A stretch of DNA of 64,000 nt. It comes from Isoetes taiwanensis. Its lineage: Eukaryota; Streptophyta; Lycopodiopsida; Isoetales; Isoetaceae. Positions 26,388-38,909 of this stretch are shown piece after piece (position 1 is the first letter of the stretch; the number at the start of each line of letters is the position of its first letter). A program made the translations under genes and the position numbers. The notes beneath the pieces are model-generated. The model made no database searches, was not told the DNA's origin, and saw only the letters and a list, made by a program, of their open reading frames with translations. The stretch lies in NCBI GenBank assembly GCA_021234155.1, contig JAJEKV010000113.1:2402325-2466324 (forward strand), given 5' to 3'.

Positions 26388-26759
26388 TCAAAGCTCGGCT
26401 CTTCCCCGTCCCCGCATCTCCATAAACTGCTCAAGGGTATTGCGCAAATCAGAAATTTCAGTTACCTCATCATCCCCAGGGACGGGTTCCCGCTTCAATT
26501 CTTCAATGTCACTCTTTACTGCTTCGAGTTCCTTCCTTATTTGCTGATACTCAGATCTGATTGCTTCATTCTCCTCTCTTAATTTTCGTATTTCTTCTAA
26601 CAGGGTCTCTTCCCGTGATGCAGCTTCTTGCCGAAAGAGAGATAGTTCCTTCCATATGGTGGTGAGGGAGATCTCCATCCCTGAATCAGGACTAGAGGGC
26701 CCCCATCGACTGGTTTGTCCTTTCTGGTTTGTCTTTTGGTGGTTGCCATATCTCAACAA
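26388..26759 (-). pseudogene. LINE B ORF1 coiled-coil fragment
   Basis: A 123-codon frame with a clear heptad coiled coil (EETLLEEIRKLREENEAIRS) and an acidic/basic tail, equivalent to the ORF1 coiled coil of LINE A. The ATG at 26742-26744, in another frame, is probably the original start, so a frameshift lies close to the N terminus. Remnants of the RNA-binding half continue to about 26040 in broken frames. Confidence 0.7.
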
Positions 26760-26953
26760 CTGCAGAAAATCTATACACGACCGGAAAATTGCAATTACAG
26801 ATATCTAAACAGATCCAAACCTGGTCATGCTATATACCTAAGAAAGGTCTTGGAATCCACTTTCCAACGAGCCCAAGCACGTGCCAATCTGACACTCTGG
26901 GAGAGAGTTATGGCCTGTTGAACCTTCACCTCTGAAACCCTAGCATCCAGCGT

Positions 26954-28693
<1,740 letters not shown>

Positions 28694-28707
28694 GAATTGT
28701 ATTATTT

Positions 28708-28738
28708 CGTCTTGTGAGACCATCAGGTCTATAAGACA
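28708..28738 (-). other. LINE C 3' hairpin
   Basis: CGTCT (28708-28712), AGACC (28717-28721), loop ATCA, GGTCT (28726-28730), AGACA (28734-28738). The inner stem is perfect. The outer stem has one terminal mismatch. Confidence 0.75.
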
Positions 28739-28756
28739 GATTACATCCAAAAAAAT

Positions 28757-31341
28757 TTATCCAAAACAAAAAATCTTGTCATCAGGCAAGCACTCATCAT
28801 CGAGTAACTCGCCGTCGCTCTCCTCCTTCTCATCTCCACTAGATTCAATAGCATATTTAATTGCTACATCCCTCAAATCCAACATATCAATCAAAAAGCT
28901 ACCCACCGTGGAGGCTGGCATGTCAAAAAATTGTTGCAAAGTGGATATGGCCAAACCGAACCTATCCCGCAGAGCTTGATATGCTGGGCAGTGTATTATT
29001 GCATGTTCCTCGTCCTCTACTTCATCTGAACCACACGCCCGACATGTTCGATACTCCCTCTGAATGTTGTACCACCTGGCAACTTCTACACTTAGATGGT
29101 GCGCACTCAGACGCATCCTACAGATAGCATGTCGTTTTTTCACAGAGATGTTCTCATTCAAATAGTTCATCGCCTGAAGTGTTGGATTCATCTTTTCCCT
29201 ATATTGCTGCATCTTAATACCAGGGGTGTGCCAGATTCTTCCTCGAATGGTCTCCTTTACCCAGTCCCGGATCCGGTCCTTATTGCGTGCCAAGTCTTGG
29301 ATGTCATCAGGCAAGCACTCATCATCGAGTAACTCGCCGTCGCCCTCCTCCTTCTCATCTCCACTAGATTCAATAGCATGTTTAATTGCTACATCCCTCA
29401 AATCCAACATATCAATCAAAAAGCTACCCACCGTGGAGGCTGGCATGTCAAAAAATTGTTGCAAAGTGGATATGGCCAAACCGAACCTATCCCGCAGAGC
29501 TTGATATGCTGGGCAGTGTATTATTGCATGTTCTTCGTCCTCTACTTCATCTGAGCCACACGCCCGACATGTTCGATACTCCCTCTGAATGTTGTACCAC
29601 CTGCCAACTTCTACACTTAGATGGTGCGCACTCAGACGCATCCTGCAGATAGCATGTCGTTTTTTCACAGAGATGTTCTCATTCAAATAGTTCATCGCCT
29701 GAAGTGTTGGATTCATCTTTTCCCTATATTGCTGCATCTTAATACCAGGGGTGTGCCAGATTCTTCCTCGAATGGTCTCCTTTACCCAGTCCTGGATCCG
29801 GCCCTTATTGCGTGCCAAGTCTTGGATGTGAATGCCCCATTTTCTTAACCAAGTCATTCCATCCGCGTACCAACCTTTCTCTATTGTCGCCTTCAGTGCC
29901 AGTCTCGGATAGCTATCTTCTTCCAATCCTCCTAGCCTGCTAAGGTATGTTAGAAAACGACATAGTGCTTCGCACTCTAACTGCATCATATCACATTCTG
30001 CCAAGATCATATCATATGGCGTCTGCATTTTAACCCCAAGCTCAGTGTGTAAGAATTTCTTTTATACCCTTTCTATCTTTTGCCAGAATTCTAGCGATAA
30101 CCCAGGACCCCAGACCTCACAGCCATATAGCACCACCGTTTGTACTAGTGTCTTGAACATCATCCTTTTTAAATGGAAATTCCAAATATCTGCCTTTAGG
30201 CATTTCTTTTGCATAGCAAATAATGCCTTTAGCCCCCCATTAACTCTTTGTTCGACTGTTTGATTCCATCTGAAATGCTTGTCCACAATGAGTCCTAAAT
30301 ATTTATAAGAGCTAGCAATCTCGACTTCTTCCCCTTTGTAAGAAAAAGCATAATTCTGATCCAGATTGGTTCCAAACAGCACTATCTTAGTCTTTTCCAA
30401 ATTAACTTTCATTCCTGTTGCATCATAGAAGGCTGCTAATGTGTCCATGTGTCTCTGCATCCCCTCCTTGCTTCTCGACAGCAATACGATGTCGTCTGCA
30501 TACAATAATAAGCGGATCACAAACCCTGCCAGTAGTACCCCATCTCCTCCTTGTGTGCATATCCAATGCTCAAGGTCATCTATAAAGATGCCAAATAGCG
30601 TAGGCGACAGGGGGCACCCTTGCTTAACACCAGCATTGCTCTCCACCTGCACATCACTTCGATCAAATGGGAAAGATAGTTTTATTAAGACCTTCTCATA
30701 CAGCAATTTTACTGCATCCCGTAGCTGCTCAGGCACATTAATTCTTTCAAGAATGCACCATGTCAAATGCCTTAGTGAAATCTACAAAACCTGCAAACAA
30801 TGGTTTCCTTGTCCCCTTTACTGTATCTATCATAGCCCGGAATGTCACCAAGTGATCCGTAGTACATTTTTGTGGTCTAAAACCAGCTTGTCCTTTAGCA
30901 CGCACATCATGTTTTTCAGCCCATGTACTAATTTTGCTCTCAATAATATTGGCAAACAGTTTTGCAAAAAGATTACTAACCATAATCATGCAATAATTGT
31001 TCAGGTCTTGCTCATTTCCAGCTTTATGAATAGGAACAACTCTATTAATTTGCCATTCTGTCGGAAACCCCTCTTGCGTTGCATCATTGAACATTTGGGT
31101 TATTATCGTTACCACACCTCCCCGCCCATTTTAGCATTTCAGCCACCAAACCAAGTGTATCCGCTGCTTTCCCATTTGCCAGTTTGCTCAGGCCCTCACA
31201 CACATCTTCGATTGTAAATTCAAAGTGAGTTTTGAGCATTTGTTGGGTTTCTGGTATGCCATCAATGTGGTAAAGTTTTTTAACCTGTGCCACAAGATCT
31301 TCTAGTTTTAAATGCTGCGTGCTTTGCTTCTTTTCTTTCAT
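28757..31341 (-). pseudogene. LINE C ORF2: RT and doubled zinc-knuckle C terminus
   Basis: RT in three frames: 31341-31084 (SKLANGKAADTLGLVAEMLK), 31115-30747 (FAGFVDFTKAFDMV) and 30766-30062 with GVKQGCPLSPTLFG and LLLYADDIVLL. After a stop near 30060 the frame 30028-28757 (423 codons) is open. It contains two copies of a 175-residue segment, each with zinc knuckle CRACGSDEVEDEEHAIIHC and the motif MNPTLQAMNYLNENISVKKR. The long open frame despite the duplication suggests the duplication is recent. Confidence 0.9.
28777..29826 (-). repeat. 525-bp in-frame tandem duplication in LINE C
   Basis: Units at 28777-29301 and 29302-29826 are offset by exactly 525 bp (175 codons). I count about eight base differences between them. 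The joint shows a short overlap (TGT). The unit covers the zinc knuckle and the acidic C terminus of ORF2. Confidence 0.93.
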
Positions 31342-31363
31342 CTTTTCCCAAAACTTACTTGCT

Positions 31364-31417
31364 GAGAGAGAGAGAGAGAGAGGGAGGGAGGGAGGGAGGG
31401 AGGGAGGGAGGGAGGGA
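31364..31417 (+). repeat. (GA)n then (GGGA)n joining LINE C and LINE D
   Basis: (GA)n at 31364-31381 passes into nine GGGA units at 31382-31417. LINE C begins on the left edge and the 3' end of LINE D on the right edge. Confidence 0.97.
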
Positions 31418-31423
31418 TTATTA

Positions 31424-31456
31424 TGTCTATGGGAGGCCTCAAGGGTCTATTAGACA
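31424..31456 (-). other. LINE D 3' hairpin
   Basis: TGTCT (31424-31428), AGGCC (31434-31438), loop TCAAG, GGTCT (31444-31448), AGACA (31452-31456). The outer stem is TGTCT/AGACA where other copies have CGTCT/AGACG, a compensatory change. The inner stem has one G-T wobble. Confidence 0.8.
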
Positions 31457-31464
31457 AATATTGT

Positions 31465-33849
31465 TTAAACATCATCATAAAATAATAGATGAGTTTCTGA
31501 ATCCTCATGTAGAACCTCACTCTCGCTCACAATGTCTGAGTCTACCATATCAATTACTCGAAGGGCATTCATGCAAGAATCCCTGTAACTAAGGAATTCT
31601 ATCAGATATTTCCCTAGAATGTCACCATCTAGGGCGAAAAGTGTTTGGAGATCATCAAAGTAAATGCCGTATTCATCATGCAACGTCTCGTATGCTTTGC
31701 ATCGAAATAATGCATGATCCTCATATTCCACCTGATCTGTATCACATATTTGACAATATCTTTGGTCTATCTTCCCACCTCAATCCTCAAATGATGTGAA
31801 CTCAAACAAATCCTACATATAGCGTGCCTCTTCCGTATAGATATATTCTCCCTCAAATGACCTGCTTGTTCCAGTTTGGGATCAATATTCTGCTTATATA
31901 AAATCATCTTAGTCTTTGGTTGTGACCACATCTTCCTATGAATTCTTGAAGATAACCATGTTCTCAAATCTGAGTCCACTAAAGACACTTCGTCCCAGGT
32001 CATATCCCATTTACCAAGCCATTTCATGACATCCTGGAACAACCCTTTCTCTTTACTAGCCATCAAAGTTTTATGCGGAAGTCTTGTCTCATCCATGTCC
32101 TGTACCTTCTTTATATAAAGAATACATCTAAGAAGTGCTTCCCCCTCTAGAGGCATAAGCCCACTCTCTGCGAACATCATGGGATATGGTGTTTGAGATT
32201 TAACACCTAATTCTAATCTTGGGAACTTCTTTAATATTTGCTCAATGTCCTCCCACAAGCATTGTGGGAGACTTGCCCCCCAAATCTCACATCCATATAG
32301 TATGACATTCATCACCAAAGACTGAAAGAACCTTATCTTAAGATGCCAAGACCAAAGATGCGATCTCCTACACATAGTTTGAAGTGCATACAAAGCTTTG
32401 TGTCCTCCATCAGCCCTTTGAGTAATACATGCATTCCATCTGTGGTTCCTGCTAAAAACAAGACCCAGGTATTTGTATAAATCACACATATCCACCACAC
32501 TCCCTTTCTGAAAACAGGCTCTTGCTTCAATACTCCTACTGTCATGATACTTGTTTTCTCCAGATTTACCTGCATACATGTTTGTTCACAAAAGGCTGCC
32601 AATCCATCCAAATGCTTTTGCATGTGTTCTATAAAGCATGCAAAGATGACTACGTCATCAGCATACATTAACAATTGAATCACATATCCATGCATTTCTA
32701 ACCCCCCTGGGCAGTTATCATGAAGCCATTCTTCCAAGCCGTCAATGAACAAACCGAGTAACGTGGGGAATAGCAGGCATCCCTGCTTAACCCCAATATT
32801 ACTCGCTATACAATCTGAGATGCTCAAGGAAAAAGGTTGAGATAGTTGTACTAACACTTTTCCATAAAGCACCCTGACTGCCTCTCTGATATCTTGTGGC
32901 ACATCTAACTTTTTCAATCTCTCCCATAGTTGGTCTCTCGACACCCTATCGAAGGCTTTTTTGAAGTCTACAAATGACATATAGACAGGTTTTCTTGAAC
33001 CTTTGACATGATCGAATATCGTCTTCAATACTAGCATATGATCTAAGGTAGATCTTCCTGCTCTAAAACCAGCATGTGCCTCTGCCCGTTTATAATTATA
33101 TTCTGCCCAAACACTCAACTTCTTCTCTAGAATTGTGAAAAAGAGTTTTGAGAACAACCTACTAACCAAAATAGTTCGATAACTGTTGACATCCTTCCTC
33201 ATGCCACCTTTATATACTGGAACCACCCTATTCCGATACCAGTCTAATGGGAACCCCTGTGCTACTGCCATATTAAACATTTTCGCCAAAAGGGGATGAT
33301 TGTAGGGGCTGCCATTTCAAATGTTCTGCACACAAGCCCAGTGGTCCTGTGCTTTACTATTCACTAATGAGAGATGCCTGCCGCTAATGAAGAGAGGCTG
33401 CCATAGATCCCGCGCTTCCAGAAGTATGGCTTCTTGTTTGTGTCTCTTAAGACCGTTCCAAAAAAGCTTTGGCTCCTCCAAATAACGTCACCAAAGAAGT
33501 TGCTGTTTATTCTTTATAAACAATCTCTTCTTATTACGCACTACTCGTTTGTACTGTTGTTGTAAAATGCCTTCTAGGTTGCATCACTTCTTTTCCATTT
33601 TGCTTTGGCCATTCGGCAATCCCGATCAGACCAAGATTTGCATGGTAAACCCTTTCTGGCTCTATGTGGTATAAATATTTCCCTTGCATAATCATCTAAG
33701 ATGTCATGCAACTGACTAGTTAGCACATCTAACTCTCCATCCCAGGATAAGCATGCAGCTTTGGGTTCAACGCAACAGCAGAATTGTATCTGTAAATGAG
33801 ACTTCAGAAAATACTTTCTTGTACCTAGTAATGGCAGCAATGATATCAT
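31465..33849 (-). pseudogene. LINE D ORF2: endonuclease end, RT, zinc knuckle
   Basis: 33849-33574 has the segment after the endonuclease (RKGLPCKSWSDRDCRMAKAK). RT at 33289-32333 contains FVDFKKAFDRV, GVKQGCLLFPTLLG (altered from GCPLSPT) and LLMYADDVVIF. Then 32579-31767 and 31731-31465 hold the C terminus (HALFRCKAYETLHDEYGI) ending in SETHLLFYDDV. Frameshifts are present near 33300, 32450 and 31760. Confidence 0.88.
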
Positions 33850-33870
33850 ATCAGGTCGCTCTACTTGCAG

Positions 33871-33897
33871 GAGGGAGGGAGGGAGGGAGGGAGAGAG
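33871..33897 (+). repeat. (GGGA)n/(GA)n joining LINE D and LINE E/F
   Basis: About 27 bp of GGGA units changing to GA at the right edge, between the 5' edge of LINE D and the ATTTC pentamer tail of LINE E/F. Confidence 0.95.
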
Positions 33898-33920
33898 ATG
33901 AAATGAAATGAAATGTATTA

Positions 33921-33953
33921 CGTCTATGGGAGGCCTCTCAGGCCTATTAGACG
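33921..33953 (-). other. LINE E/F 3' hairpin
   Basis: CGTCT (33921-33925), AGGCC (33931-33935), loop TCTCA, GGCCT (33941-33945), AGACG (33949-33953). Both stems are perfect. The inner stem differs from LINE A by a compensatory A-T to G-C change. Confidence 0.85.
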
Positions 33954-35194
33954 AGATTTATTACATTATATCATAAAAGAGTAGATGGGTCTCTGAGTCT
34001 TCATCTACCTCCTCACTCTCACTCATATTCTCACTTTCATCTAATAACTAGTTATGGTGCCCGGCGTTGCCGGGCTTCGTTACAATTTGAAGAGGTGGTT
34101 GTTTCATTATTGGCTAGAATAGGCAATATGGGTTGGAGGGGGTAGAGGTAATATAGGGAAACATTTTAAGATACTCACAAACATGAATGTACTTTAGAAA
34201 CCCTTTTTGACTTGACATTGAGATGAATTAGAAGCGAAAATTGAGAGCATATGATTTCTTGAATATGACCTATGCCTTATTGTAACTTAGGAACCAGACC
34301 CACCTTTGTGCTCCTCAATACATGCGTATAATCTATGTGTTTAAGTATATAATTTCTCGAGATAGTTGATCCTCAATTTCTATTAAGCATAATATCCATC
34401 ATCGTTGTTTCCTAAGTAGAAGACATAGAGCTAACTTTCGAGACTTTGGTTTATTTAGACATGTGCTTTATGAGATGGCTCATACATGTTTGTTGCTCGG
34501 AGTAATATAATCTAGTTGATAAGGAAAAAAAAGTTCGAAAACATTAAAACTGGTCCATATCCTCTCAATTTCAACAGAACCCTATGAACAAACTGTACTA
34601 TGATGTGCTTCCCCATGAGTATCTGGCAACCAGATGTGCAAGGGAAAGATTGCTAGTCTCACAACATAAGCTATAGGGAAGCTTAAGTATAAGACTATCT
34701 CTAAAATATTATGGTATAGGATTTATTAACTAATTTTTGAGAGTCCAATGTTGCTTCATCATGGTAATGCAAATCACACCTATTAAATGACTATCTAATG
34801 TATAAATACCTTTTCTATATATATACAAAATAAAATAAAACCAAAATATGAAAAAATAGCTTCACTTCCAACCAATGTTGTTAAGCTTGTTAAGCTTTTG
34901 CAATTTCTTTGTTGAAATTTGTATTTTGAATGGTAGTCTATGGGTTTTTGCTTTTAGGTGTTTATCCCAATGCAATGGCCTACGTCACTTTTCTCACTTC
35001 CATAGCAGTTGGTGGGTCACCCCATCCTAATGGCCTAACCACCTAGCTACTTGAGTCTACATTTATTATACATCATTCTATTGTTTTTGGAAGTGTAGTT
35101 GTTGATAATGAACACAATCAATCAATGAAGAAGTGTGATTCATACGCTCATCCTTTCCTCTTTGGACTTGATGTCCTAAAATTATATATTAAGA

Positions 35195-35754
35195 TGAAGG
35201 TAAATTACAAAACTAAAATTTCCATTTACATTATTAATGCTATCCACCTCCCCTTGTCAGCTACTAACAAAAAAGAACATGGCATAAGATGTTTACAAAT
35301 TGGCGAATGGTTGCCAAAAATGTAGAAAATGGTTTTACTATTAAAATTTACAAAGATACAATTTTACTGCCAAGAACTTTAAATTTTACAAATATTTTAT
35401 TATTACCCTACATAATACATAAATGAGGTAAAACAATTTTACTGCCAAGAACTTAAACTTTACGGATCATATTACCCTATATCATAAATGATATAGAGAT
35501 TGGAACTTTGGTGCCGAGGTAAAGCACCTTGTAAGAGTAACCATGGGAAATCAATGTCCATTTACAATATCCACCTCCTCTTGTCATCTACTAAGAAAAA
35601 AGAACATGGCATAAGATGTTTACAAATTGGCAAATGATAACCAAAAATGTAGGAAATGGTTTTACTACCAAAAACTTAAAACTTACAGATAACATATTAG
35701 CCTACATCTATAGAGATACAAATTTAATGCCAAAAACTCCAAATTTTACAGATA
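35195..35754 (+). repeat. two diverged copies of a ~215-bp unit inside Helitron H3
   Basis: Units at about 35195-35410 and 35548-35754 share CATTTACA, ATCCACCTCC, CTTGTCA.CTACTAA, AAAGAACATGGCATAAGATG and ACAAATTGGC(G/A)AATG. The second unit is interrupted by Helitron H2 at 35755 and appears to resume at 38910 (TTATTACCCTACAT, also in the first unit near 35400). The comparison defines the H2 empty site. Confidence 0.75.
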
Positions 35755-36603
35755 CTAGTTATGGTGCCCGGCGTTGCCGGGCTTTACTACAATTTGAAAG
35801 GGTGGTTGTTTGATTGTTAGCTAGAATAAAGAATGTGGCAACTTTTGTATCTGACATGATGCTAAAAAGGGAGGAGGGTGTGAATGTGAGTTGGAATGTG
35901 AGAGGGATTATTGCATGTTTTATGCTGATTTGCTGTATAATGTGCCAAAGAGGACGCCTCTAGCTACATGGCAAAATACATCATATTATAAAATAGATAG
36001 AAATGTCAAAAAGGCGTTCCTAGCATACTCCATCCCTTGATTGAGGCTTTGACTACATACAAAAATCCATGATATAACAATAAAGAACGATGTTGTATTC
36101 ATTGTGAGTTGGAAATATCGATGGGGGGTCTATTAGTAACTAAACATATATGCACTTTCATTTTACATTTTCTTTCGCCTCCTTAGCTAGACATTGTCAT
36201 GACATCAAATGTTGCATCTAGCTCCCAATAATGCAAGAACTCCCATAGTGAGAAAAATGCAACTAAGCATTGTGCAATGAATAAGCAAAAACTTAATGAG
36301 TCTACGAACAATTTAACTAACAATTATTCCCTCAGTAGTGAACGTTGGCATACTATATAGGATATTGCATAACAAAGGACATGGTCAACGGTACACTTTG
36401 ATTCTCTATGGGCATGTGATATAGTATTCATAAAGATTTAGAACTGGTACTGGCATCTCAAATGCATACTCCATGCAACTTGTGTAACCAAAGCTTAAGC
36501 ATGATAAATAGTTTAGCCAGTTTTAGTAAGTATTTCATTACAAAATTGTACCAATGATCACAACTATGAGAAGCATGAAGAAGCCATATAGTTGCCCATA
36601 ATA

Positions 36604-37528
36604 GCTTAGAATACCCAGCACTTATCATTAACTCAAAAATGTATGAACACGATTGAACCCTTGCTATATGCATTTTCGCTTGCACATGGCCAGCTTTACA
36701 AAGCGTGAAGCAAAAAGCATTGTAAACATTAGAACATGAATAAAGAAGGAACATTTGAAACATGGCGCATTAATTTATATACAAAAATTGGCAAAAGGTT
36801 GGCTTCAAGTCTAAGGTTCTAGCATCAATACATTTATATCTTCTGGTTGAGCTCATGACATCATATGCTAAGCCCTTGACATCATGGCATGGCTAGCACT
36901 TCCATCAAAATATAAATTCAGGTTGATGACTGGAATAATGATGGTTAAGTGCTTGTTGGCTAGAGGTTTAGCATTCTCACCCATATGCTAAAGAGTTCGC
37001 GCAACACAGATCTCTATGCTAAAAGTACCTAGATCTCTATTGGATTGAAGATAACAATATTTTGGCGAGTAGTAGGCAAGCAGATTAGAAAAGCCCACTC
37101 AGCACAGCCTGCTTGCACAAAACCTCGATAATATTCGTGATAAGGCCAATGGTGGCCAAGTCCGCAGTGGAGCTGATCGATGCCTTCTGCTCCCTTAAAT
37201 AATTGAAGGAATTTTTCAAACTGAATTCACTGCATCACATATACTTCTCATTGCAAAGCAAGCTCCAATAACACATGCGGCACTTGCAATTGTAATAAAA
37301 GCCATCTTAAAGGAAAGAAAGAATAAACAAAGCTCTTAGAATACCAGCACTTATCATTAACTCAAGAATGTATGAACACAATTGAACCCTTGCTATATGC
37401 ATTTTCGCTTGCACATGGCCAGCTTTACAAAGCCTGAAGCAAAAAGCATTGAAAACATTAGAACATGAATAAAGAAGGAACATTTGAAACATGGCGCATT
37501 AATTTATATACAAATTGGCAAAAGGTTG
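36604..37528 (-). repeat. direct duplication of a ~190-bp unit in Helitron H2
   Basis: Units at about 36604-36800 and 37338-37528 are nearly identical over ACTTATCATTAACTCAA, TTGAACCCTTGCTATATGCA, TCGCTTGCACATGGCCAGC and AAGAAGGAACATTTGAAACA. The spacing is about 731 bp. Each unit has a short minus-strand frame (FQMFLLYSCSNV), probably not coding. Confidence 0.85.
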
Positions 37529-38398
37529 GCATAAGGCTTACACCACAAAGATGCCTATCTATGCAACCATGTTAACAAACCAGTCTGCATGCTTCTGCAA
37601 TTAGAAAACTCAGCCCATTTATTTCATTCAAGCAAACCCATGTAGCCATAGTTGCTTAAACATCACAGTTCTGAACCATGCCATTTAGACCAGACGTTTA
37701 TGATCAAGGCATTCATATTGGAGCAAGCAAAATATAGTAAACAATTTATCCCTAAAAAGGAATAGCAAAGTAATCCAGAAACTATTGGGATCATGCTCTT
37801 TTTCTTAACATGTAGACAATAAAGAGCTCAAATAGCAATAGTTATTACAGTACTTGTTATTTACAGGGCCCCAAAATACCCAGTAAATCCCTAATATACA
37901 TTATAAGATCATGGTAGACCCTATGTCGGATTTTAAAGCATAATAATATCTGAAGCTTTGAAGGTAGACCAGGAAACAATATCAAATCACTAATATTCAA
38001 ACCTGATCAGAAGAGCCAGGTTATTTCGAAGCTCCATGCATGCACCACGATTTTTAAGGAAACAGATCCACAATACAAACATCAGGATTCTCCAAGCTAT
38101 CTATGCTAATCATGCTTGAGGCTTTAACAGAGATCTGAGAGCCACGTAAATGAGATATAAAATTTTGTATTTATAAGCCATAAACCAAGTTATTGAAAAA
38201 CCAGACATTAATAAACAAATCAAATAGCATGGCCTATGTGAAAGCTGGTTATTTCTGAGCAAGAAACATTTAAGAAGATCAGACGTAAGAGGCTTGTGTA
38301 CCATCATGCCTAAATGTGAGATATATGGATTCAGAAGGACAGGTCGTAAATGAATTATTAGACTGTGCAGACCACTTCAGTCTATGTAGCCAAAGACT

Positions 38399-38739
38399 TC
38401 ACGCATCTTTAGCTCTGTAGGATATACAACCATCGTCATAGCCAAGTATTGAAGCTCCAAAAATTCCGTACACCACAAAAGGAGTTCCTGTGATTGCCAC
38501 TGAGAGAAGGCTTGAAATCGCTAACCTGCAGTCATGGAGGAAGGGCGGATGAGACTGCAAAAACGAAATAACATAAATGCCGAACCCCCCAAAAACCCCT
38601 GCGCAAAACCATATCCAATGTTGGCCGTCTCTGCAGTGCATCTCCACGCCATATCCGGCCAGAATGCTTGATCTATAACTGCATATCTGAGCAAACCGTG
38701 GCAATCACGCAGAGGATAGGCCAAGATAAAGAAAGTCAC
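38399..38739 (-). pseudogene. possible gene fragment carried by Helitron H2
   Basis: Two overlapping minus-strand frames, 38739-38521 and 38704-38399, with glycine-rich hydrophobic runs (NIGYGFAQGFLGGSAF; SSLLSVAITGTPFVVYGIFG). It lies 170 bp inside the 5' end of H2. I do not recognise the family. Similar position and some residue similarity to the frame at 41702-42070, near the 5' end of H3, may simply reflect the shared Helitron 5' region. Confidence 0.3.
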
Positions 38740-38909
38740 GAAAATACCAAATCACCAAATAATAATAGAAAAATTAATGTTCTGTGATTTTTAGATAATC
38801 GGATTTTTTTCCCGGCAACTAAACTTCTTAAAATCTTAGGAAATCAGTCTAAGAAAAATTCCAAAAAGTTTTTTGGCCACACCGGAAATTCCCAAATTAA
38901 AAGGGTTGA

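Larger units (their letters stand above)
31418..33870 (-). mobile_element. LINE D, 5'-truncated, in (TCCC)n
   Basis: A 2.45-kb copy starting just before the end of the endonuclease domain. Its 5' edge (GCAAGTAGAGCG on the minus strand next to (CCCT)n) is the same as that of LINE I at 53739. The 3' end has the hairpin at 31424-31456 and no pentamer tail before (TCCC)n. Confidence 0.88.
35755..38909 (-). mobile_element. Helitron H2, nested in Helitron H3
   Basis: The 3' terminus is CTAG at 35755-35758 with a perfect 7-bp hairpin at 35766-35782. The 5' terminus is TCAACCCTTTTAATTTGGG read from 38909 on the minus strand. The flanks are A (35754) and T (38910). Joining the flanks recreates the sequence of the paralogous unit at 35195-35410, so the boundaries are supported by an empty-site comparison. 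It is 3155 bp long and has no Rep/helicase ORF. It contains duplicated non-coding segments and a possible captured gene piece. Confidence 0.85.
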
